Below, piece after piece: positions 1-9,633 of a stretch of 64,000 nt of DNA (position 1 is the stretch's first letter; each line of letters begins with the position of its first letter). The stretch is from Bradyrhizobium oligotrophicum S58 (GTDB lineage: Bacteria > Pseudomonadota > Alphaproteobacteria > Rhizobiales > Xanthobacteraceae), in assembly GCF_000344805.1 (NCBI RefSeq), contig NC_020453.1, positions 3,505,001 through 3,569,000 on the forward strand, written 5' to 3'. The notes below the pieces were generated by a model, which ran no database searches, was not told the DNA's origin, and saw only the letters and a program-made list of their open reading frames with translations. Both the position numbers and the translations under genes were made by a program.

Positions 1-1467
1 GGGACGTCGATGACCACCACAGCGGGGTCCGAAGCAGGGACGGCCACCGTTGCGCCGGGGTCCGCCAAACCCGACAGCTCAGCGACAGCTGCTGGCGCGG
101 CGGCATCCGTGCAGCTGTCGCCGGGCACGTCGCCTCGAATGAGCTTGACGGCACCGCTTGCGCCGAACGATCCGCGCAGCAAGCTCTTGCCTCCGATCGA
201 TACGACCAGCACTGACACAGCTGAGGCTCAGAACGCAGGCCGGCTTCCGTCGCTGTTGCCGACTATCAATCCAAGGGCAGGGCTTGCAGGGTCGAGCGCC
301 GGGGAAGCCGGCTCCAGATTCAGCCACTCGATGGCGCAGGGGCCGTGTGCATCGTGCCACAACGGAACGAGCGCGCCTGGCAAGCCGCCGAAGCACATTG
401 CGACGGCTGCGCCGTGCGAGACCTGCCATAAGAGCACGACGACGTTCAGCGGAGCCCGCTTCAGCCACACCGGAGCGGCGGCAGCCTGCGCGAGCTGTCA
501 CAACGGCATGACTGCGACCGGCAAGCCGCAGAAGCACGTTGCGACGAACGCGCCGTGCGAGACCTGCCACAAGAGCACGACGACGTTCAGCGGAGCGCGC
601 TTCAGTCACACCGCGACGACGGCGGCTTGTGCGAGCTGCCATAACGGCATGGCCGCGAGCGGCAAGCCGCAGAAGCACGTCGCGACCAATGCGCCGTGCG
701 AGACCTGCCACAAGAGCACGACGACGTTCAGCGGAGCGCGCTTCAGTCACACCGCGACGACGGCGGCCTGTGCGAGCTGCCATAACGGCATGGCAGCGAG
801 CGGCAAGCCGCAGAAGCACGTCGCGACCAACGCGCCATGCGAGACCTGCCACAAGAGCACGACGACGTTCAGCGGCGCCCGCTTCAGCCACTCCGGCACG
901 ATGGCGGCCTGCTCCAGCTGCCACAACGGATCATCGGCCGGCGGCAAGCCGCCGCGTCACGTGGTCACCAGCGCGCCATGCGAAAGCTGCCACAAGAACA
1001 CCGTGTCGTTCTCGGGCGCGCGGATGGATCACACCAGCCTGACCGCGCCATGCGTCAGCTGTCACAATGGCTCGAATGCGACCGGCAAGTCGCCGAAGCA
1101 CTTCGTGACCAACGTCCCCTGCGAGAGCTGCCACCGGACGGTCAGCTGGAGCTCGATCAACTACCGGCATATGTCGACGAGCTATCCGAATCACAGTGCC
1201 GCCATCGGCTGCACGGCCTGTCACAGCGGCAACTCGCAAGCCGTCTTGTTCAAGTTCGCGGCCTACAAGCCCGACTGCGCCGCCTGTCACGCCAGTGATT
1301 TCCGGCCGCAGCAGCACGCCAAGCTCGTGAAGCCGGCGCCGATGGACTACACCGTCGCCGAGCTCAAGGACTGCACCGGCGCGTGCCATATCTATGCTGA
1401 CAAGTCGCAGACCACCATCGTCACCCGCCGCCAGCGGCAGCATCGGGTCAATGGAGGTGGCTGGTGA
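1..1467 (+). CDS. Multihaem c-type cytochrome with six tandem di-haem repeats (5' partial)
   Basis: The frame is open to base 1 and no signal peptide is visible, so the true start is probably upstream; the first ATG in the window is at 10. The protein carries 14 CxxCH haem motifs plus a final CTGACH (CxxxCH), suggesting up to 15 haems. Twelve of them lie in six exact 47-residue repeats (bases 313-1158), each with one CASCH-type and one CETCH-type motif. Each repeat also has two further conserved His (in FSHT and PQKHV) that could serve as distal ligands for bis-His haem iron. An Ala/Ser/Thr/Pro-rich stretch of about 100 residues precedes the repeats. A periplasmic or outer-surface electron-transfer role is inferred from this architecture. 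It overlaps the downstream barrel gene by 4 bases, so they are probably co-translated. Confidence 0.88.
   Translation, partial: GTSMTTTAGSEAGTATVAPGSAKPDSSATAAGAAASVQLSPGTSPRMSLTAPLAPNDPRSKLLPPIDTTSTDTAEAQNAGRLPSLLPTINPRAGLAGSSAGEAGSRFSHSMAQGPCASCHNGTSAPGKPPKHIATAAPCETCHKSTTTFSGARFSHTGAAAACASCHNGMTATGKPQKHVATNAPCETCHKSTTTFSGARFSHTATTAACASCHNGMAASGKPQKHVATNAPCETCHKSTTTFSGARFSHTATTAACASCHNGMAASGKPQKHVATNAPCETCHKSTTTFSGARFSHSGTMAACSSCHNGSSAGGKPPRHVVTSAPCESCHKNTVSFSGARMDHTSLTAPCVSCHNGSNATGKSPKHFVTNVPCESCHRTVSWSSINYRHMSTSYPNHSAAIGCTACHSGNSQAVLFKFAAYKPDCAACHASDFRPQQHAKLVKPAPMDYTVAELKDCTGACHIYADKSQTTIVTRRQRQHRVNGGGW
313..1158 (+). repeat. Six in-frame 141-bp tandem repeats within the multihaem cytochrome gene
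   Basis: Six consecutive 141-bp units start at 313, 454, 595, 736, 877 and 1018, each encoding 47 residues and two haem motifs. Units 3 and 4 (595-876) are nearly identical at the DNA level, whereas units 1, 5 and 6 have diverged. This suggests recent unit duplication or homogenisation, and copy number may differ between strains. Confidence 0.93.
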
Positions 1468-4400
1468 TGCGCGGCCGCTCCGGACAAGTCGCGGCTGCGA
1501 GGTCGGCGGGATGGCGGATCAGTCTGCTGTCCGTCTTTCTTGCACTCCTGCTCGATGGCGGCTTCGGCGTCGCACCGGCCCAGCCGGTCATCGATCAGTT
1601 CGTCGCCGGCGCGAACGCCACCACGGTCGGAAACTGCAGCCTCCTGCGCGTCAATTTTCACGTCCGTGTCCGCTACACCGGGCATTTTCCGCTTGATCAG
1701 GGCAGCCAGCTCAGCGTCTCGCTGCAACTGGTGGATCGGGACGCCATCATGGCGCGGCGCCTGGTCAGGCGCGAAGGCGTGCGTGTCGACAATGCCCAGG
1801 GCTCCGGCATCCAGGACGTCTATCTGACGCTCGATCAGAACAGGGGACCGATCCTCGTCGTCCAGCTTGCCGGCGAGTTCGCCTACCAGATCGTGCAGTC
1901 CGGCAGCTTCGAGCAGGTGGCGATCGTGATTGCCCGAAAGGGCCCGGTGTCGGCTTGCAAGGTGAAAGCCCTGGTGCCGAACGTGGCCGCTCCGGATGCG
2001 CCGAAACCGGCTGCGGTCCCCGGCGCGGCGGCGTCGGTCCGCAACGACAACCGCACGATGCAGCAGCCGTCCGCAGCGGACATCCGGTTTGCGGAGGCCT
2101 CGATGGACGAGGCGCGCGCATCGATCAAGAAAGGCAATTTCAGCGCCGCGATCGATCTCTTGAGGAAGGTGCTGAAACTCCCTGAAAACGGCTCGAGCGC
2201 CGAGGCGCAGGAGCTGCTCGGCGTTGCGCGCCAGAAGGCCGGCCAGACCGCTGCCGCCCAGGCCGAATATGAGGACTATCTGCGCCGCTATCCGAGCGGC
2301 GAGGGTGCCGAGCGGGTGCGGCAGCGGCTCGCCGCACTCCTCACCGCAACCAGCAGCGCACCGGCGCGACCGCGCGACATGTCTCCTGCCACGTCCGACG
2401 GCGGAGACATGGGGATGGCGACGAAGGCGATAGGGCCGAACGGTGATACCCGCTGGACGATGTCGGGCAGCCTCTCGACGACCTTCATCACCAACGACAC
2501 GACGAGCGCCGTCAAGGACAGGGCGCTTGCGCCGAACCCGAATGCCGATCCCGATGCCCACCGGGTTCACCAGAACACGCTGCTGACCAATTTCGACTAC
2601 CTCGGAACGTCGGACAACGATCGCATCAGGACCAAGTTCAGGCTGGCCTTCACCCATGAGCGCCAGTTCGATACCGGAAACGACAAGTACGGCGTGTCGA
2701 CCGCGCAGGTCGATTATACCCTGAAGGAAGCCGACGTGACGTTGCGGGTCGGACGGCAGTCCCGCAACACCGGCGGCGTCATCGGTCGTTTCGACGGCGC
2801 GGTGCTGAGCTGGCAGAAGAGCCCCGGGCTGCGCTTGAACGTGCTCGCGGGCTCGCCGAACTGGAGCCGCTTCGACGCGCCGTTCAAGGACGGCAAGACG
2901 CTCTACGGCGCAAGCATCGACTTCGGCAAGATCCTGGGTGGGCTCGAAACCACCGTCTACCTGATCTCGCAATACGACCGCAACATCGTCGACCGCCAGG
3001 CCATCGGCGCCGAATTCCGCTACTTCGACACCAACAAATCGCTGCTCGGCCTGATCGACTACGACACGCATTTCCGCGCGCTCAATGCCGCCGTGTTCTC
3101 CGGAACCTATACGTTCGAGGACAAGTCGGTCATCAACGCCTCCTTTGACTACCGAAGAGTTCCATTTCTCTCGACCTGGAATGCGTTGCAGGGGCAGCCG
3201 TTTCTCACGATCTACGACATGATGAAGTTCAATACCGCGGGCGAGATCAGGCAACTCGCGATCGACCGGACACCGACGTTCCAGTCGGCGATGGTGAGCT
3301 ACTCGCGGCCTTTGAACGAGACCTGGCAGGTCGCCGCCGATGCCACGGTGACCAATCTGACCGGCACGCTGCCGTCCGGGGGCGTCGACGGCACGCCGGC
3401 GAGCGGTCTCGAATATTACCTGTCGGCTCAGCTGACCGGGAACGGCATCATCAAGCCAGGCGATCTGTTCATGGGCGCGCTGCGCTACGCGAGCCTGGCG
3501 GATTCGAAGTTCTACGTGCTCGATCTCGCCACGCGCTATCCGATCACGCCCGATCTCGCCATCAGCCCGCGGCTGCGCATGGGCTACAGGTCCGGGACGA
3601 AGACCGACCTGAAGGAGTACACGATCCTGCCGTCGCTGCTGGTCAGCTATCTCTGGTCGAAGGAGATCAGCATGGAAACGGAGATCGGCTATAGGTTCGT
3701 CGACAGCACGCTGGCCAACGTCAAGACGACGACCAAGGATCTGTTCGCGACCGTCACGTTGCGGCGCGACTTCAACGCCGACGGTGTCACCAAGTGCAGC
3801 GCCTCGATCGTCAGCTGCGCCTGGGCCAGGCCCGCAGCGTTGCAGGGCGGGCAGGGGGTGGGCTCGGGCGACATGCCGCTGCAGTCGCGCGCGTCGATTC
3901 CGCCGTCCTACATGCTGGAGACCGGTGTGCGCTACTGGTTCAGCTCGGGCCAGAATCGCTATCGTTATTTCGCCGACCAGGCCGCCACGCAACAAGTCTC
4001 CCGGCTCGCCTATGGCGGCATGACCGGGCACAGTGGCGAGATGTTCTTCAGGGTCGATGCGCTCGACGGACCCTTCACCAACATGTTCCTGAAGGGCTAC
4101 ATCGGAGCGGGCAAGATCAGCTCGGGCACGCTGGTCGACGAGGACTTCGCTCCGTTCGTCAATCCCTCGTCCAAGACCGTCAGCAGGATCGGCGGAGGGC
4201 TGCAATACGCGAACCTCGATGTGGGCTTCAATCTGCTGGAGACGGAGCGCTTCCGGCTTGGCGCCTTCGTCGGCTATCAGTATTGGGCGGAAACCGTCGA
4301 CGCGCGAGGCTGCACCCAGGTGGGCGGCAATCCGGTGATCTGCAGTCCGGCGCTGGGCGCTGGCGTCAAGGTGGTGACCGAGCAGGACCGGTGGCACAGC

Positions 4401-4727
4401 GGACGGGCCGGAGTCTCACTCGACACGCGGCTGTCGGATCGGCTCAACTGGCAGGTGGAGGCCGCCTATGTCTGGACCTCGCAGAACGCGATCGACACGC
4501 ACTATTTCACGTTCGGTCGCGATCCTGCTTCTGGACAAGGAAGCGGCTTCCAGACCGAGACCGTCCTGAACTATCAGCTGACCGACAATTTCCGCATCGG
4601 AATCGGTGGGCGCTGGTGGCATCTCAGCACCAATGCTGTCGACTCGTTCAATCAAGTCCTGAGATATACGACGGAGCGCTACGGCGTCTTCCTGCAGGGC
4701 TCCTACCAGTTCAATCGGGCAAAATAG
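1464..4727 (+). CDS. Outer-membrane beta-barrel protein with N-terminal periplasmic TPR-like domain
   Basis: 1087 residues. The first codons are GTG-ATG (1464/1467) after the Shine-Dalgarno-like GGAGG at 1454, and the gene overlaps the cytochrome gene. A signal peptide (hydrophobic core about 18-35, likely cleavage after PAQ) is followed by a beta-rich domain (about 45-180), then a helical tetratricopeptide-like domain (about 210-300, with Ala-rich helices and a YEDYLRRYP element). The last roughly 750 residues alternate aromatic and polar positions, as in a large outer-membrane barrel. The adjacent multihaem cytochrome suggests a porin-cytochrome pairing analogous in principle to MtrAB or PioAB. 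I see no clear MtrB signature, so the analogy is inference; a polysaccharide-export or generic porin role is the alternative. Confidence 0.72.
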   Translation: MMRGRSGQVAAARSAGWRISLLSVFLALLLDGGFGVAPAQPVIDQFVAGANATTVGNCSLLRVNFHVRVRYTGHFPLDQGSQLSVSLQLVDRDAIMARRLVRREGVRVDNAQGSGIQDVYLTLDQNRGPILVVQLAGEFAYQIVQSGSFEQVAIVIARKGPVSACKVKALVPNVAAPDAPKPAAVPGAAASVRNDNRTMQQPSAADIRFAEASMDEARASIKKGNFSAAIDLLRKVLKLPENGSSAEAQELLGVARQKAGQTAAAQAEYEDYLRRYPSGEGAERVRQRLAALLTATSSAPARPRDMSPATSDGGDMGMATKAIGPNGDTRWTMSGSLSTTFITNDTTSAVKDRALAPNPNADPDAHRVHQNTLLTNFDYLGTSDNDRIRTKFRLAFTHERQFDTGNDKYGVSTAQVDYTLKEADVTLRVGRQSRNTGGVIGRFDGAVLSWQKSPGLRLNVLAGSPNWSRFDAPFKDGKTLYGASIDFGKILGGLETTVYLISQYDRNIVDRQAIGAEFRYFDTNKSLLGLIDYDTHFRALNAAVFSGTYTFEDKSVINASFDYRRVPFLSTWNALQGQPFLTIYDMMKFNTAGEIRQLAIDRTPTFQSAMVSYSRPLNETWQVAADATVTNLTGTLPSGGVDGTPASGLEYYLSAQLTGNGIIKPGDLFMGALRYASLADSKFYVLDLATRYPITPDLAISPRLRMGYRSGTKTDLKEYTILPSLLVSYLWSKEISMETEIGYRFVDSTLANVKTTTKDLFATVTLRRDFNADGVTKCSASIVSCAWARPAALQGGQGVGSGDMPLQSRASIPPSYMLETGVRYWFSSGQNRYRYFADQAATQQVSRLAYGGMTGHSGEMFFRVDALDGPFTNMFLKGYIGAGKISSGTLVDEDFAPFVNPSSKTVSRIGGGLQYANLDVGFNLLETERFRLGAFVGYQYWAETVDARGCTQVGGNPVICSPALGAGVKVVTEQDRWHSGRAGVSLDTRLSDRLNWQVEAAYVWTSQNAIDTHYFTFGRDPASGQGSGFQTETVLNYQLTDNFRIGIGGRWWHLSTNAVDSFNQVLRYTTERYGVFLQGSYQFNRAK

Positions 4728-4746
4728 TCGACCGGAGTGGTCCATC

Positions 4747-6024
4747 ATGAACTACCAGATACGGCCATCCGGCCTTCTTCCCGAGTACGAGGCGATGTTC
4801 CGCGAGGCATTGGATCGGCTGCATCAGGAACGACGCTATCGTGTCTTTGCGGATCTCGAACGGCTGGCGGGCCGCTATCCCTACGCGATCTGGCATTCGG
4901 AGGAGGGCGAGCGCGAGGTCGTGATCTGGTGCTCGAACGACTATCTGGGCATGAGCCAACACCCGAAGGTCATCAGCGCCATGATCGATACCGCGTGGCG
5001 CATGGGCGCAGGTGCCGGCGGCACCCGCAACATCGCGGGGACGAACCACCCGCTCGTCGCCCTCGAGAGGGAGCTGGCGGATCTCCACGGCAAGGAGGCT
5101 GCGCTGGTGTTTACCTCGGGCTATGTTTCCAACGAGGCGGGGATATCGACCATCGCCAAGCTGCTGCCGCGGTGTCTGCTGCTGTCCGACGCCTTGAACC
5201 ACAACTCCATGATCGAGGGGGTTCGCAAGGCCGGCGCCGAGAAGCAGATCTGGCAGCACAATGATACGGATCATCTCGAGCGTCTGCTGCGCGCAGCCGA
5301 TCCCGAACGGCCGAAGCTGATCGTGTGCGAGAGCCTCTACTCCATGGACGGCGATATCGCGCCTCTGCATCGAATTTGCGATCTGGCCGAGCGCTACGGC
5401 GCGCTGACCTATGTCGACGAGGTGCACGCGGTCGGGATGTACGGCGCGCGCGGCGGCGGCATCGCGGAGCGCGATGGTGTGATGGAAAGGATCGACATTA
5501 TCGAGGGCACGCTGGCAAAGGCCTATGGCTGCCTCGGCGGCTATCTTGCTGCCGGGGTGAACCTGGTCGATGCGGTGCGCTCCTACGCCCCCGGGTTCAT
5601 CTTCACGACGGCATTGCCGCCGCCGGTCTGCGCAGCCGCGACCGCCGCGATCCGGCATCTGAAAGTCTCGACGGCAGAGCGCAGCCGGCATCAGGAACGT
5701 GCCGCGCGCCTGAAGTCCACCCTGATCGCCGCAGATATTCCGGTGATGCCGAGCGAGAGCCATATCGTGCCGGTGCATGTCGGCGATCCCGAGAAGTGCA
5801 GGGCGGCGTCGGACCTGCTGATGTCGGAGCACGGCATCTACATCCAGCCGATCAACTACCCCACGGTTCGGCGAGGAATGGAACGCCTACGCCTCACACC
5901 AACGCCGTATCACGACGACGCACTGATGGACCGGCTGGTCGATGCGATGGTCGAGGTGTGGGACAGACTCCACCTCCGCTTCCGCCGGGACAGTGACCTG
6001 TCGCGCGGGAACGAGACGCGATAG
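4747..6024 (+). CDS. hemA: 5-aminolevulinate synthase (ALAS) in a cytochrome operon
   Basis: 425 residues, the usual ALAS length plus a short C-terminal tail. The enzyme condenses glycine and succinyl-CoA to 5-aminolevulinate using pyridoxal phosphate, the first step of haem synthesis in alphaproteobacteria. Seen: WCSNDYLGM near residue 65, the [12 protein letters not shown] glycine-rich stretch, YVDEVHAVG, and the PLP lysine in GTLAKAYG (Lys258). The gene starts 19 bases after the barrel gene on the same strand, so the three genes form a likely operon. Because ALAS is normally a stand-alone housekeeping gene here, this is probably an accessory copy raising haem supply for the 15-haem cytochrome. 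The housekeeping copy would lie outside this window, so its existence is inferred. Confidence 0.93.
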   Translation: MNYQIRPSGLLPEYEAMFREALDRLHQERRYRVFADLERLAGRYPYAIWHSEEGEREVVIWCSNDYLGMSQHPKVISAMIDTAWRMGAGAGGTRNIAGTNHPLVALERELADLHGKEAALVFTSGYVSNEAGISTIAKLLPRCLLLSDALNHNSMIEGVRKAGAEKQIWQHNDTDHLERLLRAADPERPKLIVCESLYSMDGDIAPLHRICDLAERYGALTYVDEVHAVGMYGARGGGIAERDGVMERIDIIEGTLAKAYGCLGGYLAAGVNLVDAVRSYAPGFIFTTALPPPVCAAATAAIRHLKVSTAERSRHQERAARLKSTLIAADIPVMPSESHIVPVHVGDPEKCRAASDLLMSEHGIYIQPINYPTVRRGMERLRLTPTPYHDDALMDRLVDAMVEVWDRLHLRFRRDSDLSRGNETR

Positions 6025-6335
6025 CGCTTCCAGCCAACGATTGGATCAGAAATCGGAGGTTCGGCCGGCGTGGGGGAAGGCGGTCGTGCTCCTGCTGACA
6101 CGCCCCCGACTGATCGGATGTGGGCCCGCAAATTCCACGCGCAGGCGGACTTCGCCTGAAAAGCGTCGTGGCTGATGGCCGGAATTCGTGTCCTATGTAA
6201 CGGCGGTCGGGCGAAGGTTGGCCAGCGGCGACGTGTGGTGACAAACGACGCTCCGCGAATCAATAAAGCTTTGAGATGAATAGGCTTTTCAGTGAAGTGA
6301 AAATCGATGATGGGTATGCTTGGTGGAGGTGGCCC
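6025..6335. other. Intergenic stretch without a recognisable gene
   Basis: About 310 bases between hemA and tRNA-Arg. Short open frames exist on both strands, but none has a ribosome-binding site or a recognisable product. An AT-rich patch at about 6258-6300 precedes the tRNA 3' end. I see no strong terminator hairpin. Confidence 0.4.
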
Positions 6336-6412
6336 TGGCGCGCTCGGAGAGATTCGAACTCCCGACCCTCGGAATCGAAATCCGATGCTCTATCCAGCTG
6401 AGCTACGAGCGC
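6336..6412 (-). tRNA. tRNA-Arg (anticodon UCG)
   Basis: 77-nt cloverleaf on the minus strand with a 7-bp acceptor stem (GCGCTCG/CGAGCGC), discriminator G and encoded CCA. The D arm contains AGCTCAGCTGGATAGAGC, the anticodon stem TCGGA/TCCGA encloses the loop TTTCGAT, and the T loop is TTCGAAT. The anticodon UCG reads the arginine codon CGA. Confidence 0.97.
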
Positions 6413-6542
6413 GTGCCGACGGACCAAATCTCCGTGCGACTCCGGATATCAGACTTGAACCGGCAAGGCCAGCCTTCGCAACGCATCAACCGCCAGCATG
6501 ATTGCGAGCAGGAGAGGCGCGGGCAGGGGCCGTTCGGCGCCG

Positions 6543-6806
6543 TCAGAAGCACGGATGCCGGCGCCTGTCCTGGCCGATATAGGCGGACGAGCTCTGGTAG
6601 CAGTGATTGGTCGAGGGGCCGTCATAGAACGCAAAGGTGCCCGGCATCGGACCGGGGCCGTAATTGTGCAGAAAGCTGATCGCGTAGGGCAGCCCATGGT
6701 GATGGCGGTGATGGTGGCGATGGTGGATGCGTGCCTCCGACGCCGCCGGAGCCAAGGCCGCTGCGGCGACGATGAAAGCGGCGGCGAAGGATACGAGCTT
6801 GCTCAT
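6543..6806 (-). CDS. Small exported histidine-rich protein
   Basis: 87 residues. An N-terminal signal peptide (Lys, then an Ala/Val-rich core, with an AxA-like site near residue 25) is followed immediately by a cluster of His and Arg residues (HHRHHHRHHH), then an aromatic, Gly/Pro-rich tail with two cysteines. GGAG lies just upstream of the ATG. Small secreted proteins of this style are common in Bradyrhizobium, but I do not recognise a family. The His cluster suggests binding of a transition metal in the periplasm; this is inference. Confidence 0.65.
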   Translation of the reverse strand: MSKLVSFAAAFIVAAAALAPAASEARIHHRHHHRHHHGLPYAISFLHNYGPGPMPGTFAFYDGPSTNHCYQSSSAYIGQDRRRHPCF

Positions 6807-7024
6807 GTCTTTTCTCCGGAAATGACGCTAAGGCCAGCCATCTGGCCGGTGTTCTAACCCGACAGGGGCGGAAAGGGTGCGCGAAAGCGGCCGTCCTGTC
6901 AAAATTCTGGCCTTTTCGGCGTGCTTAACCAGTTTGTGGCAAGGTCCGTCCAATGCGCCGCGCATCGGGCTGCAGAGCCTTGCCGCGCCCTTGCCGAGAT
7001 GAGACCCGGTTTCCCGTCCGATCC

Positions 7025-7468
7025 ATGAACCGCCTGATCCCCTGCGTCGTGCTTTCCCTGGTCGCCGCGACACCGGCGCGTGCGGATCTGCACATCACGC
7101 GCGATCATGGCGGCTACATCGAAGAGTACAAGGCCAAGTACAAGCACATCCGGGAAACGCGTCAGCGCGTGATCATCGACGGCATCTGCAATTCCGCCTG
7201 CACGCTGGTGTTCGGCATCGTTCCGATCAACAAGATCTGCGTCACGCCGAAGGCAAGTCTCGGCTTCCATCAGGCCTATTACGACAAGGCGTTCACCTTC
7301 GGCATCAAGGTCACCAGCATCGAGGGGACGTCCGAGCTGATGTCCTATTATCCCGACACCGTGAAGGATTGGATCCGCCGCAATGGCGGGCTGACCACCG
7401 AGATGAAGCGGATCAAGAACGGCGCCGAGCTCTGGAAGATCGTCGATCCCTGTCCTGACTCCTGGTGA
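7025..7468 (+). CDS. Exported ClpP/SppA-like predicted periplasmic protein
   Basis: 147 residues from the ATG at 7025, chosen because it begins a good signal peptide (MNRLIPC... ending AxA at about residue 19); an in-frame ATG at 6953 would bury it. The mature part has GICNSACTLVFG, resembling the nucleophile elbow of the ClpP-like predicted periplasmic family (COG3904 type), and GFHQAYY, which could supply the catalytic His. A serine-hydrolase-like fold is inferred and activity is not certain. It stands alone between a divergent His-rich gene and a repeat-containing gap. Confidence 0.6.
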   Translation: MNRLIPCVVLSLVAATPARADLHITRDHGGYIEEYKAKYKHIRETRQRVIIDGICNSACTLVFGIVPINKICVTPKASLGFHQAYYDKAFTFGIKVTSIEGTSELMSYYPDTVKDWIRRNGGLTTEMKRIKNGAELWKIVDPCPDSW

Positions 7469-7591
7469 CACGAATTGATCTCGAAGCAGGTGGTCACGGT
7501 TCGCTTCGCATCGCACCAATCCGGCTTGGCCTCCTCAGGATCTCGGCTTGTTCCCTCATGGCGTCACGTGGCGGGCAGATCGAACAACGCA

Positions 7592-7643
7592 CGAAACAAT
7601 CCAGCGCCAGATTGTCCCCACGACCGGGCACTGGATTGTTTCG
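7592..7643. repeat. Palindromic intergenic repeat, 13-bp arms
   Basis: Perfect inverted arms CGAAACAATCCAG (7592-7604) and CTGGATTGTTTCG (7631-7643). The same core (CAATCCAG/CTGGATTG) recurs in the longer palindrome at 43067-43150, so this is probably a degenerate member of one dispersed family. The rest of the gap 7469-7696 holds nothing I recognise. Confidence 0.7.
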
Positions 7644-7696
7644 CCGAGACCGTCAGTGAAGGCGATGGTCGGTCTTCAGTCCCGAACCAAGCGGGT

Positions 7697-7990
7697 TCAG
7701 CGCTTGGCCTTCTTCGTCTTCTTGGCGGCTTTCTTGGTGGCCTTCTTGGCCGTCTTCTTCGCAGCCTTCTTGGCAGCTTTCTTCACCGTCTTCTTGGCCG
7801 ACTTCTTGGTCGCAACCTTCTTGGCCTTGGCAGCGGCCCGCCTGGGTGCAGCCTTCTTGGACGTCTTCTTCGCGGACTTCTTGGCGGCGCGCCTGGTCTT
7901 GGGCGCCGTCGTGGTCACCGGATCCTTCGGTGCTTCGGCCGGCATGGTCGTCGCGGTCACGGTAGGGTCAGAGAGAGGAGTGTCGTCCAT
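7697..7990 (-). CDS. Lys/Ala-rich histone H1-like protein
   Basis: 97 residues from the ATG at 7990, which has GGGGGA upstream; an in-frame extension to 8062 lacks support. A short acidic/Thr-rich N-terminus (MDDTPLSDP) precedes about 60 residues of KKAAKK-type repeats with interspersed Thr, Val and Arg, ending KKAKR. Such tails bind DNA non-specifically and match the bacterial histone H1-like proteins. Low complexity limits the call, and a nucleoid-compaction role is inferred. It sits downstream of the photolyase gene on the same strand. Confidence 0.7.
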   Translation of the reverse strand: MDDTPLSDPTVTATTMPAEAPKDPVTTTAPKTRRAAKKSAKKTSKKAAPRRAAAKAKKVATKKSAKKTVKKAAKKAAKKTAKKATKKAAKKTKKAKR

Positions 7991-8062
7991 ATCGGGTCCC
8001 CCGATTTGTTGGAAACCCCATAACGATAGCTGGATTCTCTCTGCTGTCAAAGCGGACCCCAA

Positions 8063-9508
8063 CTAATCACTTGTGCGCAAGCTCGCATAAGCGGCCAAAG
8101 CCCGCTCGCGCCCGTGCCTGTGCTCCACGATCGGCGCCGGATAGGAGCGCCCGAGCGCAACGCCGGCCTCGGCGAGTTCGAGCGGCTTGGCGGCCCAGGG
8201 CTGGTGGATCAGGCTCGCAGGAAGCCGCGCCAGCTCTGGAACCCAGCGCCGCACATAGGTGCCGTTGGAATCGAACTTCTCGCCCTGCAGCACGGGATTG
8301 AAGACGCGGAAATAGGGCGCAGCGTCGGCGCCGGAGCCGGCCACCCACTGCCAGCTCGCCGGATTGCTGCCGGGGTCGGCATCGACCAGCGTGTCCCAGA
8401 ACCACTGTTCGCCAAGCCGCCAGTCGATCAGGAGATGCTTGACCAGCAGGGAGGCGGCGACCATGCGCACCCGGTTGTGCATGCTCCCGGTATGCCAGAG
8501 CTCGCGCATGCCGGCGTCGACGATCGGATAGCCGGTGCGCCCGCGCTGCCAGGCCTGCAGCGCTGCATCATTCTGCGCCCAGGGGAAAGCGTCGAAGGAC
8601 GCCTGCAGGTTGCGGGTGGCGAGATCGGGATTGTTGTAAAGCAGATGGCGGCTGAACTCGCGCCAGCCCAGCTCGCTCAGAAATTTCTCGATCCCCCGTG
8701 CGAAGGCGGGGTGCTCCTCCGCCGCGAAACGTGCGGCGTGCCAGATCTGGCGCGGGCTGATTTCGCCGAACCGCAGATGCGGCGACATGCGCGAGGTTGC
8801 GTCGATGTCCGGCCGGTCGCGATCGGCGGCATAGCTGCGCACCGCGGTTTCAAGGAATTTGCCAAGGCGCTCCTGCGCCGCGCGCTCTCCGGCCTGCCAC
8901 GTCGCGCGCAGGCCGCCCGCCCAATCGGGGCGGGTCGGCTCCAGCCCGAGCTCATCGATGGCAAGGCTCGCCACACCTGGGGGCGACGACAGCCTGGCTG
9001 GAATCGGCAGCGGCTTCGGCGGATCGCCCAAGGCGAGCACGCGCTTCCAGAACGGCGTGAACACACGCGGGCCGCGTCCCTCCTTGCCGCGCAACTCGGC
9101 CGGATCGACCAGCAGATCATCGGCAAACACACGTGACTTCACGTCGATCGCGTCGAGCGCAACCTCGACGTCCGCGGCAACGGCACGCGGTTCGGCCTGC
9201 GCGACATCGTTCCAGTAAACCGCGCCGGCGTTGGTCTCACGCGCCAGCGCACCGATCACCTTTGCCGCGGGGCCGCGGCGGATCACGAGCTCGACGCCGA
9301 GCGTGTGTAGTTCGCCTTGAAGTGCACGCAGCGATTGCGCGAGCCACCAGCGCGTGGCGCCGCCGAGCGAACGCAACGCAGGGCTTTCCTGATCGTACAC
9401 GTAACTACAAACGATGGGAGTGCCCGACATCGCTGCGGTATACAACGCGGGGTGGTCAGATAGCCGCAGGCTCTCGCGAAACCATACGATGATGGGGGAA
9501 GACGACAT
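8063..9508 (-). CDS. phrB: Deoxyribodipyrimidine photolyase
   Basis: 481 residues, the normal length for a class I photolyase, which uses FAD and blue light to split UV-induced pyrimidine dimers. The N-terminal alpha/beta domain begins [17 protein letters not shown]. The C-terminal helical FAD domain has [19 protein letters not shown], then [30 protein letters not shown] and [20 protein letters not shown], all characteristic. The start is set by MSSSP at 9508. It is divergent from the chemoreceptor gene, with about 125 bases between the two chosen starts. Confidence 0.95.
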   Translation of the reverse strand: MSSSPIIVWFRESLRLSDHPALYTAAMSGTPIVCSYVYDQESPALRSLGGATRWWLAQSLRALQGELHTLGVELVIRRGPAAKVIGALARETNAGAVYWNDVAQAEPRAVAADVEVALDAIDVKSRVFADDLLVDPAELRGKEGRGPRVFTPFWKRVLALGDPPKPLPIPARLSSPPGVASLAIDELGLEPTRPDWAGGLRATWQAGERAAQERLGKFLETAVRSYAADRDRPDIDATSRMSPHLRFGEISPRQIWHAARFAAEEHPAFARGIEKFLSELGWREFSRHLLYNNPDLATRNLQASFDAFPWAQNDAALQAWQRGRTGYPIVDAGMRELWHTGSMHNRVRMVAASLLVKHLLIDWRLGEQWFWDTLVDADPGSNPASWQWVAGSGADAAPYFRVFNPVLQGEKFDSNGTYVRRWVPELARLPASLIHQPWAAKPLELAEAGVALGRSYPAPIVEHRHGRERALAAYASLRTSD

Positions 9509-9633
9509 ATTCAGGTATCTTATTGCCGTTTTTGGTGGGGGTTCCGGTATTCTACGCTCCGGAAAATAACTGCTTCGAAACCAACTACGGGCACTTTGAG
9601 ATTCAGTTGCAGTTCCCCTGGAAGGTTTATCTC

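Noticed and set aside
1392..4397. 1001-residue minus-strand frame opposite the barrel gene
   Set aside because: It is antisense to a well-supported gene, Arg/Gly/Ala/Val-rich with no domain, and arises from high-GC codon bias.
6307..6679. Short plus-strand frames across the tRNA-Arg gene
   Set aside because: They translate the reverse strand of a perfect tRNA.
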